From: Eleusine coracana subsp. coracana
Lineage: Eukaryota > Streptophyta > Magnoliopsida > Poales > Poaceae
Assembly (NCBI GenBank): GCA_032690845.1
Contig: CM064432.1
Span: 55,736,071-55,800,070 of the forward strand
Reading direction: 5' to 3'
DNA: 64,000 nt
The notes under the pieces are model-generated. The model was not told the origin of the DNA and searched no databases. It saw only the letters and a list, made by a program, of their open reading frames with translations. Position numbers and translations under genes: made by a program. Below, in pieces: positions 45,302 through 58,700 of this stretch (position 1 is its first letter; every line of letters begins with the position of its first letter).

Positions 45302-45786
45302 TAGCTGAAACCAGCAGCTGGTAACCTCACCATTCGCATGCAAGGTAACCAGACTCCAATTCGGTGCCGACAACCAATCCTCGCTCTCAGTACCAACTGA
45401 TGCACTTCAAGCCTAAAAACAGACAACCAAACACAATTTCACTGATCCCAAAAAAGGTGTAACTCAGGAAATCAATCACATTGGATTGCACATGTTAATA
45501 CTGGCTAAGTTGGGCCTGTATCTGACCCTCGGCCAGGCCCAAACCGACGCATAGATCCAATCACGCCATGCGTGTGTGCCTCGAGGACCTAGGGCGTGAC
45601 ATGGTAAGGCCAGCATCCAGTTGGTAAGGCTTTTCCGTAATAACCGTGTCGTATCACCTGTGCGGACTCCTCAAGCCCACAACCTACGCGCAAGCCTGGT
45701 AGATTGCATCTTTTTTTTTAGGAATTTGGGGGAGAGCATTACCACCTTTTCGTTTTATTTCACAAGTGCATACAGAGTGTTACATA

Positions 45787-46043
45787 CTCCCTCCGTCCTA
45801 GAATAAGTGTCGTTCTCGCTTCTCGATAAGTTAAACGCTTTTAACTTTGATCAATTATATATAAAAAAATATTAATATTTATAATATATGATTAGTATCA
45901 TTAGATAGATTATTAAATCTATTTTTATAAGAAACTTATTTAGATATAGAAATATTATCAATATTTTTTTTAAATATAGTTAAAATTAAGCAAGATTAAC
46001 CAACATGAAAACTATAGTGATACTTATTTTGGAAACGAGGGAG
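45787..46043. mobile_element. Stowaway-type MITE
   Basis: CTCCCTCCGTCC at the left and its inverted match ending cgagggag at the right are the Stowaway (Tc1/mariner) termini. TA dinucleotides flank both sides (45785-45786 and 46044-46045). At 257 bases with an AT-rich interior and no coding, it is a normal member of the family. Confidence 0.93.
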
Positions 46044-46045
46044 TA

Positions 46046-46705
46046 TCATTTATGATAGATACAGAGCGCCCTGACCACTCACTAGGAGACACGGATCGGA
46101 TGCAGCAACTGCAACTTAAGCTGTTGCACCAGCTGGTGTTGGATGCAAAACTAGTGGACCGGACAAGTCCATGAAGTGTTAGCAGAATACTGTAGTAAGA
46201 AAATAATGTTCAGATTTTACTGTAGCAATCAGTCTCAACCGTACCTAGCAAAATTGAAAGACTGAAATTGCTTGCAGTCCATAACGTGCAGTTGCAGCAC
46301 TGGAGCCTGGTGCACTCACTAGGCATGCCCATTTTTACCGCACAGGCAGCCAAATCAGACCGGACAAAGTGTTTGCAAGATGCTGAAGTTGTGTGCAGGA
46401 TTCCACTGGGAACAGGACAGACCGATACATACTTTGATACTTTTTTTAAAGAAGAAACTAGTAAAGTTCCCGTTACTATGAATTTTAAACAGAATATATA
46501 ATATAAACAATAATATATTTGATAAATACGATATGATTGATAATTTTCATCATATGTTAAAAGATAGCTATATATTCTTACTAATAATGTCACAACCAAA
46601 GACAAACAACGCCCCCCCCCCTTCCCCTTCATAAAGATCAAAACTTTCTCCTAGATGAGAGTGTTTACCATTATGCCGGTGCACCACTGTATACTGATAT
46701 CTTAT
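46046..46705. other. Intergenic, no gene seen
   Basis: A run of about 11 C lies at 46611-46621. Short frames on both strands show no similarity I recognise. Confidence 0.4.
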
Positions 46706-46873
46706 CACTACAAAAAATTTGACCTTCTATGATGATTATAAAGTGACATTTACTCAATACTGACATCACTTTTATGACTATTCGTTCACTTTATTGATGA
46801 AGATTTTAAGTGTGTCATAAAAATCAGATACAAATCATCGCAAACTAAGTCAGTGTCATATTATGATGAACAA
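46706..46873 (+). mobile_element. CACTA-type left terminus with subterminal sequence
   Basis: CACTACAAAAAATTTGACC is a canonical CACTA start. The following 150 bases repeat tgtcat/tatgatga words, as in CACTA subterminal regions. Sequence of this type seems to continue after the nested element (47765-47850). No opposite terminus was found. Confidence 0.5.
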
Positions 46874-47764
46874 TGTTTTCCTAAACGGTAAACGGTAGAC
46901 GGGTGGTGACCCTTCGTTTAAAGTTTAACTTGTCTACACGGTGTTTAGACGGAGTTTAAACGGCCTAAACGGTTTGATACTGTAGCACATTTTTTGTGTA
47001 TGAAAGACAGAATTTAGTCACTATAATGAGATTTTGAAGACTTGACGGTGGACTTGGAGCATGGAAGAAGCAATACCTGCACGGAAGACTTGGAGCAATA
47101 CGATTTGAAACTGGACGGTGACGGATTGGAGCTGGACGGTGATGAATCAGAGCTGGACGGCGATGAATCAGAGCTGGATGACGACGAATCGAAGCTGGAC
47201 GGCGACAAATCAAAGCTGGACGGCACACAGCTCCTGGACACGCAAGGTTTAGACGCCGCTTCTGGGCGCGAGCTGCTCGCGGGAGGATTGGACGCCCGCT
47301 CCTGGTCTCCCGCTCTCGGGAGGACGTCGCGAGCTGCTGGTCGCCCGCTCCTGGGCGCGGCATCGCGCCGGGCACCGGCGTGGAAGGCCTCGCCCTCGCG
47401 TGCACGTGTGGAGGAGCAGTGGCGGCGGTGCCGTTTCGCGCTGTGGAGAAAAGGCAGAGCAGCAACGCTAGCATTTTGCTCTGGCCTGTTATATCCCACC
47501 GCCAAAACTCCCGCTCAATCTTCCCTGCCGCCTATGTTTTTATTCTCCCGCTCAAGATGTATGTTTCCTAAACGTTGAGCTAAACGGTCAAAACGACGTC
47601 TACATCCGTTTCACAGCGGTTCCGTTTAGGCCGTTTTTTCTCATTGACCGTTTAGACCGGTAAACCGTTTAATGGGCTGATTAGGGTCTAAACTACACGG
47701 TGAGGGCCCGTATACCATCTAAACCTATCTAGATGACCGTTTAAAACCATTTAGGATAACACTA
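46874..47764. mobile_element. Nested TIR element with captured GC-rich sequence, probably Pack-MULE-like
   Basis: The left end TGTTTTCCTAAACGG and the inverted right end TGTTATCCTAAATGG form terminal inverted repeats. They continue into further aaacggt/accgttt words at both sides (46885-46980 and 47585-47755). The 11-base word atgatgaacaa flanks both sides (46863-46873 and 47765-47775), the length of target duplication expected of Mutator-like elements. The interior 47040-47560 is GC-rich and includes a 21-bp tandem repeat. No transposase is present. Confidence 0.6.
47111..47226. repeat. 21-bp tandem repeat, about five units
   Basis: Units of the form ctggacggcgatgaatcagag follow head to tail and would encode a heptapeptide such as LDGDESE on the plus strand. 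Opposite-strand frames are also open, so the coding sense is unproven. Confidence 0.85.
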
Positions 47765-47775
47765 ATGATGAACAA

Positions 47776-48780
47776 TTGTATGTCATGAGATTCAACTAGG
47801 AACATCGTAATATTACAACACTAGTAAATTGTGATAACTGAGAATTTTCATTGCTAATGTCTTTTAATACAAATTAGTACTTACTATAGGCTGCTTCGAC
47901 GTAAAAGTTAAAAGGGTAGAAAGCAGACTTTTATCAATAAACCTTTTATTGCATGCATGATGAAGATACAGTGGAAAATTCTAGGAATAATAAGAGATGA
48001 ACAGGCAAGGACAGATGTCATGATTTGATCGGTTCTGACCAAATTTTGGTTCACTAAAATTATTTTGTGATAATTATGAGATTGAAGGTTAAATTATCCA
48101 TAATAAATAAATATTTTTTTCACATATCTTTGGACCATGGGTTTTATGTACCTAATGATTATATATATAATTTTTATACATTTTTTTGTATCCCATTTGA
48201 GCCAGTTATAGTTCAATTTTGAATTATTTTTAGTAAGCATGTAGAAATTCATGTAAACTATCAAAAATTGTAGATATATTATAGTATTTATGAAAATGTA
48301 ACATAACATACACATAGTCTATTTCATGGAAAAAAAATTGTTTTGAACATAAGATGATTTGATTTGTTTATTGTTTTACAAAGTATGATTTATAATCCGT
48401 TAAAAATTGAAATAGTCAAATAATGGGCCAAGGGATCTCAAATTGGGTCTAAATCTTCACATCAGCAGGCCCAATCTAACACTTTCTCATCCTAAAATGT
48501 TGGATCATGGAATCAACGACTGATGTCATCTTTAGTATGGAGCTCTCTATGTAAAAGCAAGCCCTAAACAGTCCAATTTCCATCTCCTCTCATTCCCTTT
48601 TTCCATCCAGAGATTAAAAAAAATGCTACAGTGTCAGTTTTTCTCGTCAAAAACTGATTAATAAATCAGAAAAATTGACCAAAAATCGTTTTTGCTACAG
48701 TATTAAGATTTGGTTTTGCAATAAACCGATTATTCGATGAAATTGGATCTGACCGGTTTAACTAAAAACCGTGAAAACCA
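47776..48780. other. AT-rich intergenic sequence, no gene seen
   Basis: No ORF of note. Bases 48625-48780 contain palindromic-looking aaaactga/tcagtttt words with gctacagt motifs, probably a decayed short element. Confidence 0.4.
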
Positions 48781-49680
48781 GCCTGTTTTCAATGGATTTT
48801 AAACCTATGCTTCCATCCTGCAGCGCCCACCACCCTTTCCCCTTCTCCATTCTCAGCCTCTCAGATCCATGCCTGAACATACATCCGAAATCCTCCCACC
48901 AGCCGACGCTGCTCTGTCAGGCGTCGTACCCGATATCCTCTCCATCTCCTTCCTTGGGCACCCGCAACCTCTCCCTGTCCATTACACATTGCTCCTCATC
49001 TCCCTTACAAGCGTCAGGGGCCAAATCTGTCTTGTGGTGCTCGGATTCGTGTCGGCGGCCTCGGTTCTAGGTATCAGGCATGAGGAACGAGCAGCGGGAT
49101 GCGCTCTATAGTCGTGCGCAAGGAGGTAGGCCGGGGGCAAGCTCGGTGAGCAACCCGGATTTTCTCACATGGAGGGGAGGTACCACCGCTTATCGGACCG
49201 ATGGGCCGCACTGGTCTGCATGGAGATTATGAACTGGAGTCTAGCGTGGAGGGAGGGTCGAGTTGGTGAGGGTGTTAAACATTCCAGCGTGGCTTGTTTG
49301 GCACCCGCGGGAACGAATAGTTCAAACTAATTTTCACTTCGTTCTGCCGGCAATTAAAGTGAGTGGTCAGGCACATTTAATTCGGGGGAGGATTAAAACT
49401 ACAACCATGCTCTCAACGGGGAGGAGGGCATCCTTCAGAGCAGTAGCCATGGCCGGCAGGCAGCAATGCTAGCTTTGCTCGAAGCTTGTGAGGCAACAGA
49501 GAGAGTTGAGAAACGGGAGAGGGTTGAGAGCGAGATTAGTCAGGGCGGCGCTTGTTGCGTACGATCGAATACTGAACCAGCTGTGAAGGGCAAGGTATGC
49601 AGCATGCTACACGGTGAGAGTTGTATGTTATTTCATAACAAATGTTTCGCATCTAAAAAAAATGAAAAATTGTTGTGATA
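48781..49680 (+). other. Moderately GC-rich region with short overlapping frames, unidentified
   Basis: Frames at 48771-49070 and 48869-49111 overlap in different phases, are Ser/Pro-rich or hydrophobic, and match nothing I know. The composition change against neighbours suggests exon or captured sequence. No splice pattern or start context is convincing. Confidence 0.25.
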
Positions 49681-50499
49681 CAGAGTTCTCGACATCAGGA
49701 TGAGCAGCTGCATCAGGACATGGCGAACAAAGAAACAGGTCATCGGCACTGCTACCTACAAAACAAGGTATGCCATCCGCATCGGTTCAATTAGTTTCTT
49801 CAGTTTCTAGTAAAGTAGTTTTTTTTAGGTTGTTTCTTCAGTTTGTCAGTTTATAAAAATATAATTGCATTCTGATTCAGTTTTTATCAATGAAAAAAGC
49901 AAAAAACTTGCATGACAAATTCAGTGGAGCCGATGATAGAAGAATGTGCTAGTCAAACTGTTCAGTGTTGTTGTTTCAGTTTCTAATACAGCAGTTGTTC
50001 AACCACACTGTAACACAGAATAGCAGTGAAGGGATGACCACTGTTGGCCCTCAGTTTGTAGTACATGAGTTTTTTTAAGGTTGTTTCTTAGGATGTTTCT
50101 TCAGTTTCTAGACTCGGTAGTAACAAAATTTTGCTTGGTGCCGGCAGTAAGGCTATTGCTCGGTAATAAGGAATAAAGTATTATTTCCTTCCCTCTGCTT
50201 TCTCCGTTGGCCAATGAAATGAGTTGTAAAAGGATGGACAGGCTATGATTTTTTATGTTTCAAAGGGTCTAGCTTAGAGCATCCTCTAGCAAAAAAACAT
50301 TGTGAAATTTGAAACAGCTCCTGCCGAATTTTGATTGGGCCCACCTTAATGCCTGCTTTGATATTATACATTGCCCTTGCCCTAGAAAAGAAATTATTTT
50401 AGGACAACATTTGTGATGCCAAGAAAGTAATTAATTAGGGGTACTTTTCTCTATACACCTTTATTTAATAGACTTCCGGGTCCACGTCATTCACTATGG

Positions 50500-50590
50500 A
50501 TTCTCTAACTACTGGTTATCTACGATGGGTTTGAGGTAAGGCTGCAGGTCATTGGTTCGATTCCTAGCTATGTCCATTTTTTTGCTCCCT
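50500..50590 (+). other. tRNA-like B-box, possible SINE or tRNA remnant
   Basis: ggttcgattcc at 50554-50564 matches the RNA polymerase III B-box. It is followed by a T-run (50577-50583) that could terminate transcription. No clear A-box precedes it and the sequence does not fold as a full tRNA by eye. Confidence 0.25.
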
Positions 50591-52617
50591 TAGAGCATTT
50601 TCAAGTGAAGCTCATAAATTCTTCCTAAACCAAATTAATGGGATTTAGTCTAAAAAATTATGTCCAACTCACAGATTTATTCTCTCCCTAAATTCTCCTT
50701 ATTTATAACTAGAAACGAGAGAAGAATTAGGGGTCACAATCCTTCTATTTACTAGTATTTTGCAGTGCTATTCTCACACCATGAATATTCGTTGTAACTT
50801 GTAAGCAGGTGCTTGTCAGGGAATTAGGAGACTCAGATGCAAGTAATCGGGCCATCCCTTTCTAAGACAAATAGGCAAAATAGGCATAAGCAAGATATCC
50901 TTGATCAACAGATCCAAAGCAGGCAACATTGACGCTCAGAACAGCAACATCATTACAGAAGAGTTACATTTCTTCAATTCGTTATAACATAAATAACATG
51001 CCCGGCCAGACTCAGTTCATTATAGAAGAGTTACATTTCTTCCGGTAACTCTGTCCTCCACTATTGGGCATCGAGACTCCCCATATGGCTGACCACTATA
51101 GCGAAGCAATACATAATATAAATATTTTATCTTTAACAGTCTAAGCATGTTGCTTGCAGGATTAAATTGCAGAAACAATCACAAACTATAAAGGCTCGAG
51201 GATCCTATGAATTATACATCCGTAGACAACCTTTTTGCTTTGTGTTGTGTACATCTTATGAACTACAAAGCAATCATCCAAGTATTCACAAGAAACTCAA
51301 TGTTCAAAACATTTGAACTTTTATGACCTGCAGATGATGCACATGTACTGATCATTCACAAGAAAAAACAACAAATATCCTTTTTTTTTTTACGGGAATA
51401 CAGCAACAGAGGATACAGATCCTGGTCAGAGCCAAGTATTCTAAACATTCTTTTGTAATATATGCTCAGAACTTTGGATGGAAGTTAGCAAAACCACTCT
51501 ACTCAATAGGAATCAGATTAAACTCAGGGACAACAGCTGAAGATTCAAACTTGCAAAGAACAAACTATTGTTTTCTTGAAATCTTAAAAGATACAACTAT
51601 ATGTTGTTGACTTAGAACAACTTTTATTTGAAGGTCACAAAGAACACTATTACCTATGCTGATGCAGCTGGTTAGCTTTTTAAATGTACCATCTTCTTCA
51701 GTCTCATTCGAATACAATCTGCATAAAAGATGCCAAGAAACATATAAGCAAGTAAACCTTGGTTTTAGCAGCCTGTGTCGTTACACAGCTAATGAAACCA
51801 GATGATCAGAGTTCATTACAAAATACGAAATTTTATTTGAGTTAAAGAATGAGAGCATCTTACAAGAACTCCTAACAGCCAATATAACAATATGTAGATA
51901 GGAATTATCACATTTATTTGTCAGTTTTCCTTTTAAGATGATACCAATAGCACGTCAAACATGAAAAAAAAATTACAATTATATATTTAACCAGAAACAC
52001 AAAGTCAACATCACGAAAATAGTGAAGTAGCGAAACTTCTATGCTACGAAACAAAAAGACTGTTGATCTACTCAGTGCACTTGATTAGTTCACTTGATTA
52101 TTATACACATATTCCCACCAAATTGGTTGCTCACTAAGAAGGGTATTTCAACAGTAGGCTATGGAATTCAAACCAAGCTGTTGATATACTCGGTGCAAGA
52201 ATGATTTTGAGCAGGAACTCAGTTATAGAACTTAAAAATTCAGGCTTCGACTGTAATACTATGCAGTGTTCTGAGTCCAATGTAGATATAGAATATCATC
52301 ACATTTACATGATTAGAGGCATATTAGAGAAAATATTACTAATACGCAACACAATATTTTCAGGACTAACGGGGAAGAAAAAAATTATTTTGGACATGTA
52401 GTGAATTTATTTATCTTAACAAGAAAAAATATTCACAATAATTCTTCTTCCTCTTTGGAAAATAGAACTGGTTAACTCAGTCATCAAATAGGCCAACCAG
52501 AAAAATAAATATATGGGAAAGAAACCAATATGTAGGTAATTGACAAGCACAAATAGATTTATGCATCTATTCTAACAAGCACAAATTCAATAGTTGGTAG
52601 GAATGACAAGCTCCTAG

Positions 52618-52634
52618 CCCCCCCCCCCCCCCCC
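52618..52634. repeat. C homopolymer, about 17 bases
   Basis: Uninterrupted run of C followed by tccctc. The exact length may be a sequencing uncertainty. Confidence 0.9.
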
Positions 52635-53399
52635 TCCCTCGCTATGCTGTCTGTACATTGCTTCTGAAATGATGGTATTATGGGCAGCGAAAAACATTGT
52701 CTACTGGAAGGTAGAATCATATTACATCTTAACTCCTTATAGGCGGACAGAACTGAATTTTCTTGACATGTATTTAAAGAAAGCACAGCAGCAACTTGGG
52801 CACAAGCAAGGAGCGCTTCATAAACAATGAACATGTTTAAGCAAGATATACAGTGCAAAGCATCAAAAGCAACTATTTTCAATTTGTGGATACCAGGTCA
52901 GATCTCTCTCCCCATCTTTGGGCATCTACTCATCATGGCTTTTATGTCAAAAAGATCTAGCAATGTTCTCCCTAAAATACAAATGCAAGATTATGGAATA
53001 AAATATATTGTTGACATTATTGTACAGCAAGTCTTAATGGATATGAAGCAAAATATGAAAAAAAAAAACAAAGAAATCTTGTTATGGCCCCATATAATAT
53101 GTGCCAAGTTAAAATATACTGTTGACATTATTTATTGTACAACCATTATAATGAATACTCATAAAAGAACCTTCTTGCATTTATGTATAGAGAAAAAGTT
53201 GTTAAACTTCAAATACTTACCATGGAGTCATCAACAACAAGCTGGTATATTCCTCATAAACAACAGGGGAAATGAAGTAAAGCAAAAGTGTACGAGTCTG
53301 AGATTTTTCAGTGCACTTCAACTTAAGAAAAGGATTCGATACAGAACAGAAGAAAATGATATTCTTATTGTTGTATCATGATAGTAATATTTCCTTATT

Positions 53400-56300
53400 G
53401 TTGGAAAATGATTTTCACCTGGCACTCATTCAATTCAAGAAGATACAAATGTAATTTGCAGTTGAATTGAGTTTTCAAGATAGACTTGGTAGTCTGCCCA
53501 CATCGCACCAACAATTTCCTGCCTGAAATTGACCCTAGATCATGTCCACTTGCCAATTAGCTGAACCATTGTGCAGATCCAATGTGAATGAAGGCAGTAA
53601 CCCGACATCGACTCACTGCCGTCTCTCATCAAATAAGATCACTATGTGCACGTGATCATCCTAGCATGTAGTTCCTGAGTCGACACCAAATAACCTGCAA
53701 ACAAAAGCACATTCCGTTATTGAAACAATGGGGTATGTCATGTTCCAACAGTAGAGCAAGTTAGCTAGGTTCTTGCATACCATGACAAATTTTCAGAATG
53801 ACACCAGAATGTTTTCTGAAACAGAAGTACAAAAAAAAATTATATTGCAGAAAAATAACCATACAGACACAACCATGATTTTGGTTTAAGCTCCAACATA
53901 CAATATATTCGTCTAAAAGAAATGTGAAACAAGACAATATAATTCTGATCCATTTATTCCAGTGACTATGTGAGGCATATGCTCATTTGTAGTAGCTGCA
54001 AGCAACCACGTCATTCATCAGCTTAGAGGGATTCTAACAATGCTAAAATTATCCACAACCTATTTTGTTTTATTTATGAGTTATGACTGCAAAGAGTGTG
54101 GGAACATCGGCAGCCTTCAGAGAACAGAATAGTTAGTGTTCCCTTTACTAATAATCTGCAACATATTACTTGAGTATTAAGCAGTTTATAAGATCCAAAC
54201 TATAGAATTCCTGCAGGCCGCACAGAGGAGGCATGAATACCCTCACAGCCCACAGTTGTATCATAACCAAATTTGCAAGGAAATCAAGATTCGCACCCAG
54301 CTGCACATAAAAAGACCTAACATAGTAACATACAAAGAGCCTCTTAATCAGTTTAATAAAATACTCATTATCATCACACCCTACAAGTCGATTTGCAAGA
54401 GCAAAATAACTTATTGAATGGCAGAATTGTTAAGAGGAGGCACCTGTAATGCATCTGCGTCGGCTAGCATGGAGTTGGTTCACCAATAAGGTAGTAAGTC
54501 CTTGTTCCTGATGCAGTGTATCCCCATACTACTTGTATACAGTTACAGTCAGGAACTATACAAAGTCGGCATCATAGATGAGTATTGATGCTGCAACAGG
54601 TATCTATGCATACCTCCTGTTAAGACATGCTTCCAACCAGCATATTTCCACATCCTGCTACGACATGGTTTATCTCCTCAAATCTCACACTTCTGTTTCC
54701 TGTACTAAAATAAGATATAGCTGTCATGGCCAAGTTGTAAAGAATAAAATGAGTGGTAGGATGACTCCAACTCATGTAAACAATTCACTAAAAATTGTAC
54801 ATAAAGAAGAGCAATAGGTTTGATTTCTTTTTCACCCCTTCAACTATGCAGCTACAGCTGACAAAGCACCGCCATTTCCTTCCTCTAAGCAGTAAGATTT
54901 TTTTTAGCAACTTCTCAAAGTTTAGCAACTTAAAAACAAAGCATTATCCAGATAAAGATTTTGTTAAACAGGAAAAAGGAATAATCTAGAATTGCATTTG
55001 TCAACTTCAGATCATTAACAATTCACTTTCAAGTTCTCCAACACATTCCCTCAAAAAAGTTCTCCAACACAAAGATTTTATTATTAATATTACAAAACCA
55101 CACATTGCACTATGTGAATAAAAAGAAGTGACTGGAAAATAAGAGCAGGTAGGTTTGGCCTTTACTTGTAAAGAGCTTGCCAGTGCTGCACCAAATTCTT
55201 TGAGTTTGTCTTTTGCATTTTTTTTATCTTGACCTACATAAGTAATACAGTGCTACACCATTAATCAAAACTAAAAGAGGAGCTTCCCACATTTGCCCAA
55301 ACGCACGATACGAATAGACCTAAGATGCAGCCAAAGCAAAATTAAAAGTAACATCTGTCCGCACTTAGTGAAGGTTGTAATTGAGATCTGAGGCCGTAAA
55401 CAAGAGAACAGAAGGAATTCGTATTTTAGATTAGTGAATAAAAGTGCTAGTATTTTGCACATGCGACACGCACATGTTATCCTCTTACTGTCATGAATAT
55501 AGAGTTAAGATGTTTGCTAATTTTCAACTAAAAACTGAAAGTTGGTATTCCTTTAGGTAAGACTATTTACTCACAACAGAAGTGATTATTTCACCATTAT
55601 ATACATATAGTCCTACAAAGAAATATCAAAATATAAAACAAAGCATAGAAAATATGTTTAATAAAAATATGTGTTATTATTAAAACCGATAGCCAATTGA
55701 TTAATTTATAATTTAGGTAACATATAGGTTACTCACAACAAAGTGATTATTTCACAATATTTAGTCCTATACACATGGAAATTAAGATAATATGTAATGC
55801 CACGTAGTTTGGTTATAAATGATTAGGTGCACATTTTTATTTTTGATCTTGCTCTATTGCCATCAAAGGCATATGTTGACAACTAACTCTCTCCTTAGTG
55901 ACTCGCCCTCCTACATCCAATGGTAATTATAGATTTAACATAAATTGCTATCAATACTGTTGATAAACAAGAATTATCATGGTAGAAGGATCTTTTCCAT
56001 TCCAAGCAGCCATGGCAAACAACACTTTTACAAGTATGATTCACTTGCATCACAGTAGTTGTTGAAAACAATATGTCACTTGATTACCTAGTGCCATGAA
56101 TGTTAGTTTTATTAAACCATGATGCATTATTACTCATCCAACAACAAAAACTACTCATCTAAGAACATAGATTCACAACCCAAAAATACTGGATTTGCAA
56201 CGTGAAAAAAAAAAGAAACAATCCAGGTGGCCTGAATAGTGTGGGCATCATTTTTGCTATATAGCAATAAATAAATAAACCATGATGCATTATTACTCAT

Positions 56301-57066
56301 CCAACAACATAACATATACGTCTGATGACAAAATTTACTCGCCATTAACATCTTACCAGGAAAAGAAGTCCCGAAAAGTAGATTTGCAATGTAGAAAAAT
56401 AAACCAAAATCATTGGTTATTTTTCATTTAATAAAAATAACATTACATCGCAAAAGTGCACACTCCCATTCTACTGAGCTGTGAAACTATATGATAAATG
56501 TGATGCAACTTAAATACAAATTCAGTTGTATTAACACATCAAATCTGATGTACATGGAAACCAGTTGACATGAGGCACAGAAGATATACTGCAGGTCCTT
56601 GTTCTGCTTTTGAGATTTACAACCCAAAAATAATAGCTTTGCAATATAGAAAAATAAACCAGAATAAATGGTTTTTTCAAAGAGCATCCAATTACTAAAC
56701 TAATTTTCATTTAATAAAATAACATTTCATCCCAAAACAGTCTGAACCTAAATAGTGTTTTAATAAAGCTCTCAAAATGACAGTGCACACTCCCATTGTA
56801 CTGAGACTGTGATCAACTACAAGAAAAATGTGATCTATAATTTGATGCACATAAGAAAAAACTGACATGAGGTACAAAATATAAACTGGGGGTTCAGCAA
56901 AAACATCAGGACATGATTCTTTCGCATGATTGCCACAACAATCATGTAAGATACGGACATAAGACAGATCAAACAAACGTAAGACAACTGCAGTGAAAGT
57001 CCATGTGTGACAATAGCAGAATAACATAATCATCATTAAACCACTCATTAGACAGATGACTCGTAC
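53400..57066. other. AT-rich region, possible 3' exons of the minus-strand unit, local duplications
   Basis: No coding domain is visible on either strand. On the minus strand, acceptor-like tgtttgcag at about 53694-53702 and a block at about 54590-54450 bounded by gttgcag and a ttacag/gtgcc donor could be exons of the unit starting near 58.7 kb. Stops occur in all frames there, so any such transcript would be non-coding at this point. Confidence 0.25.
56113..56834. repeat. Local direct duplications
   Basis: A 34-base word (taaaccatgatgcattatta...) is exact at 56113-56146 and 56276-56309. Looser repeats pair 56366-56510 with 56612-56834 (shared parts such as gcacactcccatt and agaaaaataaacca). 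Together these suggest successive local duplications. Confidence 0.75.
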
Positions 57067-58700
57067 CTCACAGTGGTATGATTGCTGGTCTGCTCACTAA
57101 TCTGTCATGTACCCTGCTCGCTGAACTGATAGTGAATGCAGTTTGACAAACAACCAAGATCGAAAAATATGGTAATTAATGTACTTTTAGGAAACAAAAA
57201 AAAAATAGAATGCAGCTAGGAAAGTAATTCAGGATACAATATACAATCAATAAAAAATGTATGACCAAACTACAAAGCGTTCCTACGCCCCACACTGACA
57301 TCCAAGAAATAGCAACACCTCACATTGATTAACAGCAGCAGTGCTACTTATCCTTTCCAGAACATCAAAATTAAAACATAAATTATGTAAATATATTCCC
57401 TGCAATCATCTGCACTTAATCATCAACAACTTTTTTTATTCATAAGATGTTTAAATTTCATCATGTACTAATTTTAATCGAACCCACAAAGAGAAAGAGT
57501 TCTGTCCAGAGACTGCAAATGGCAGGCTTCAAAAATCCATAACTCTAGTTACTGAACCAAATTTAGTGTTTAACTACTCTCTGGAAATAGTATAGAAAGA
57601 ACTACAAATTACACAACATCTTGGACCCATTCGGCTTCTAAAGTACTTTGAAACGCACCATGAAACTGAAACTCGTCACTGAATCTGTAGGTCTGACAAC
57701 AAATGACAGAAATGGACAGTAATGTTCAGACCTGCATAATTCGTGTTCTCTTAAACGAAAAAAGAGGGAGGAGTAGTTGTTGGAAAGGTAGTGAAAATAT
57801 CGAAACAATTCATTATAACTAAATATTGAAATTCTGGACTGAAAACTGATAAAAAGCCATTGATTTTACTCTGACTGAACTCTACTGTGCAGTACAGGCG
57901 AGCTGACAAAATATCCTTAGCGACCAGACTTCTTCAGAAACCAGATATGGCAGACAAGAACAAAAACTAAGCCGATTAATCACCTTGATAGGAGTCCATG
58001 ACCTCCCCCTGACCCTATGAAAGACATGTAAAACACAATCAAATGAGGAAGACTAAACTGCCATCTGTTTTGGCATCTAGCAACAACAACTTAGAATAGT
58101 GAGAGAAATTGCACGACATTCGTAAGAAAAGAGCACAACGTAATTCCTAAATTTTGCAAGAACCATACCGAGTGATGAAACGGCTTGGGGAGGAAGTGAG
58201 ACAGCGAAGACGACGAGCAGGCATGGAGTAAGGGCGCCGGTCGGCCGGTGAGATGCGGACGTGCCTGTCCCTTGCAGGTTGGAACGAGAATTGATCTCCA
58301 GGCACAGCGCCATGCTCACCGTGATTGCAAATCGGGAGGAGGAACCTTGAACGGCAGTGCTCACATCCGGCAAGGGGGACTGGTCGGAAGCCATGTGCAA
58401 GATGAGCTCAAGACGCGCATTGCATCCGCAGATCCAGGACCAGGAGTAGTCGTTCATTGCGCGTGGTCGCGCCGGCGCGGGGAAGCTGGGGCTTGGTGTT
58501 GCATGCAGGGGAGGATGGCATGATCCACCTCGCCGACGGAGGCTTTGACCGGAGTCTAGGAAGGAGGATCCCACCGCCGTGCGCCTGGAGCTTGGAGCTG
58601 GCGGTGTCCTTCCACGGGGAGGCCGAAGAACTCCTTCAATCTCCTTCGATCGAGCGCAGGCAGAGGAAGAGCCGTGAATCCTCTCGGGTCTCGGCAGTCC
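57067..58700 (-). other. Candidate spliced minus-strand transcription unit, uncharacterised
   Basis: A GC-rich first-exon-like block (about 58700-58169) ends at a donor (CG/GTATGG). Two small exon-like blocks follow with good splice borders: 58014-57984 (TTTCATAG/...AAG/GTGATT) and 57113-57067 (GCGAGCAG/...GTGAG/GTACG). From the Met at 58574 the reading frame stays open across both joins and stops at the end of the third block, giving about 160 residues. The product is Ser/Pro/Arg-rich with a hydrophobic stretch near its middle-end and matches nothing I know. It could equally be a long non-coding RNA. No expression evidence is available here. Confidence 0.28.

Larger units (their letters stand above)
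42372..45566. mobile_element. Possible DNA transposon pair of ends flanking the small LTR element
   Basis: gcgtgattgg at 42372-42381 and its reverse complement ccaatcacgc at 45557-45566 are exact. A second inward inverted match is loose (cggcctggcccgag near 42458 against ctcggccaggccc near 45528). If real, the element is about 970 bases once the LTR insertion (43075-45301) is removed. I have not identified a target duplication, so this is tentative. Confidence 0.3.
49681..53399. other. AT-rich intergenic sequence, no gene recognised
   Basis: Contains tttcttcagtttcta-like words repeated between 49785 and 50110, the tRNA-like motif near 50554, and a C-run at 52618-52634. The open frame at 52827-53381 (plus, 184 codons) is AT-rich, Lys/Ile-rich and unlike any known protein. 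I treat it as chance. Confidence 0.4.

Noticed and set aside
47014..47578. Minus-strand Ser/Arg-rich frames opposite the 21-bp repeat
   Set aside because: All frames are open because of the repeat; no evidence for any one of them.
46706..48000. A complete CACTA element starting at 46706
   Set aside because: No ttgtagtg right terminus follows in a plausible range; only the left end is reported.
50554..50583. A tRNA gene at the B-box
   Set aside because: No A-box, acceptor stem or anticodon arm can be aligned; kept only as a weak tRNA-like remnant.
52827..53381. 184-codon plus-strand frame
   Set aside because: Composition is that of AT-rich non-coding DNA, with no conserved motif and no splice or promoter context.
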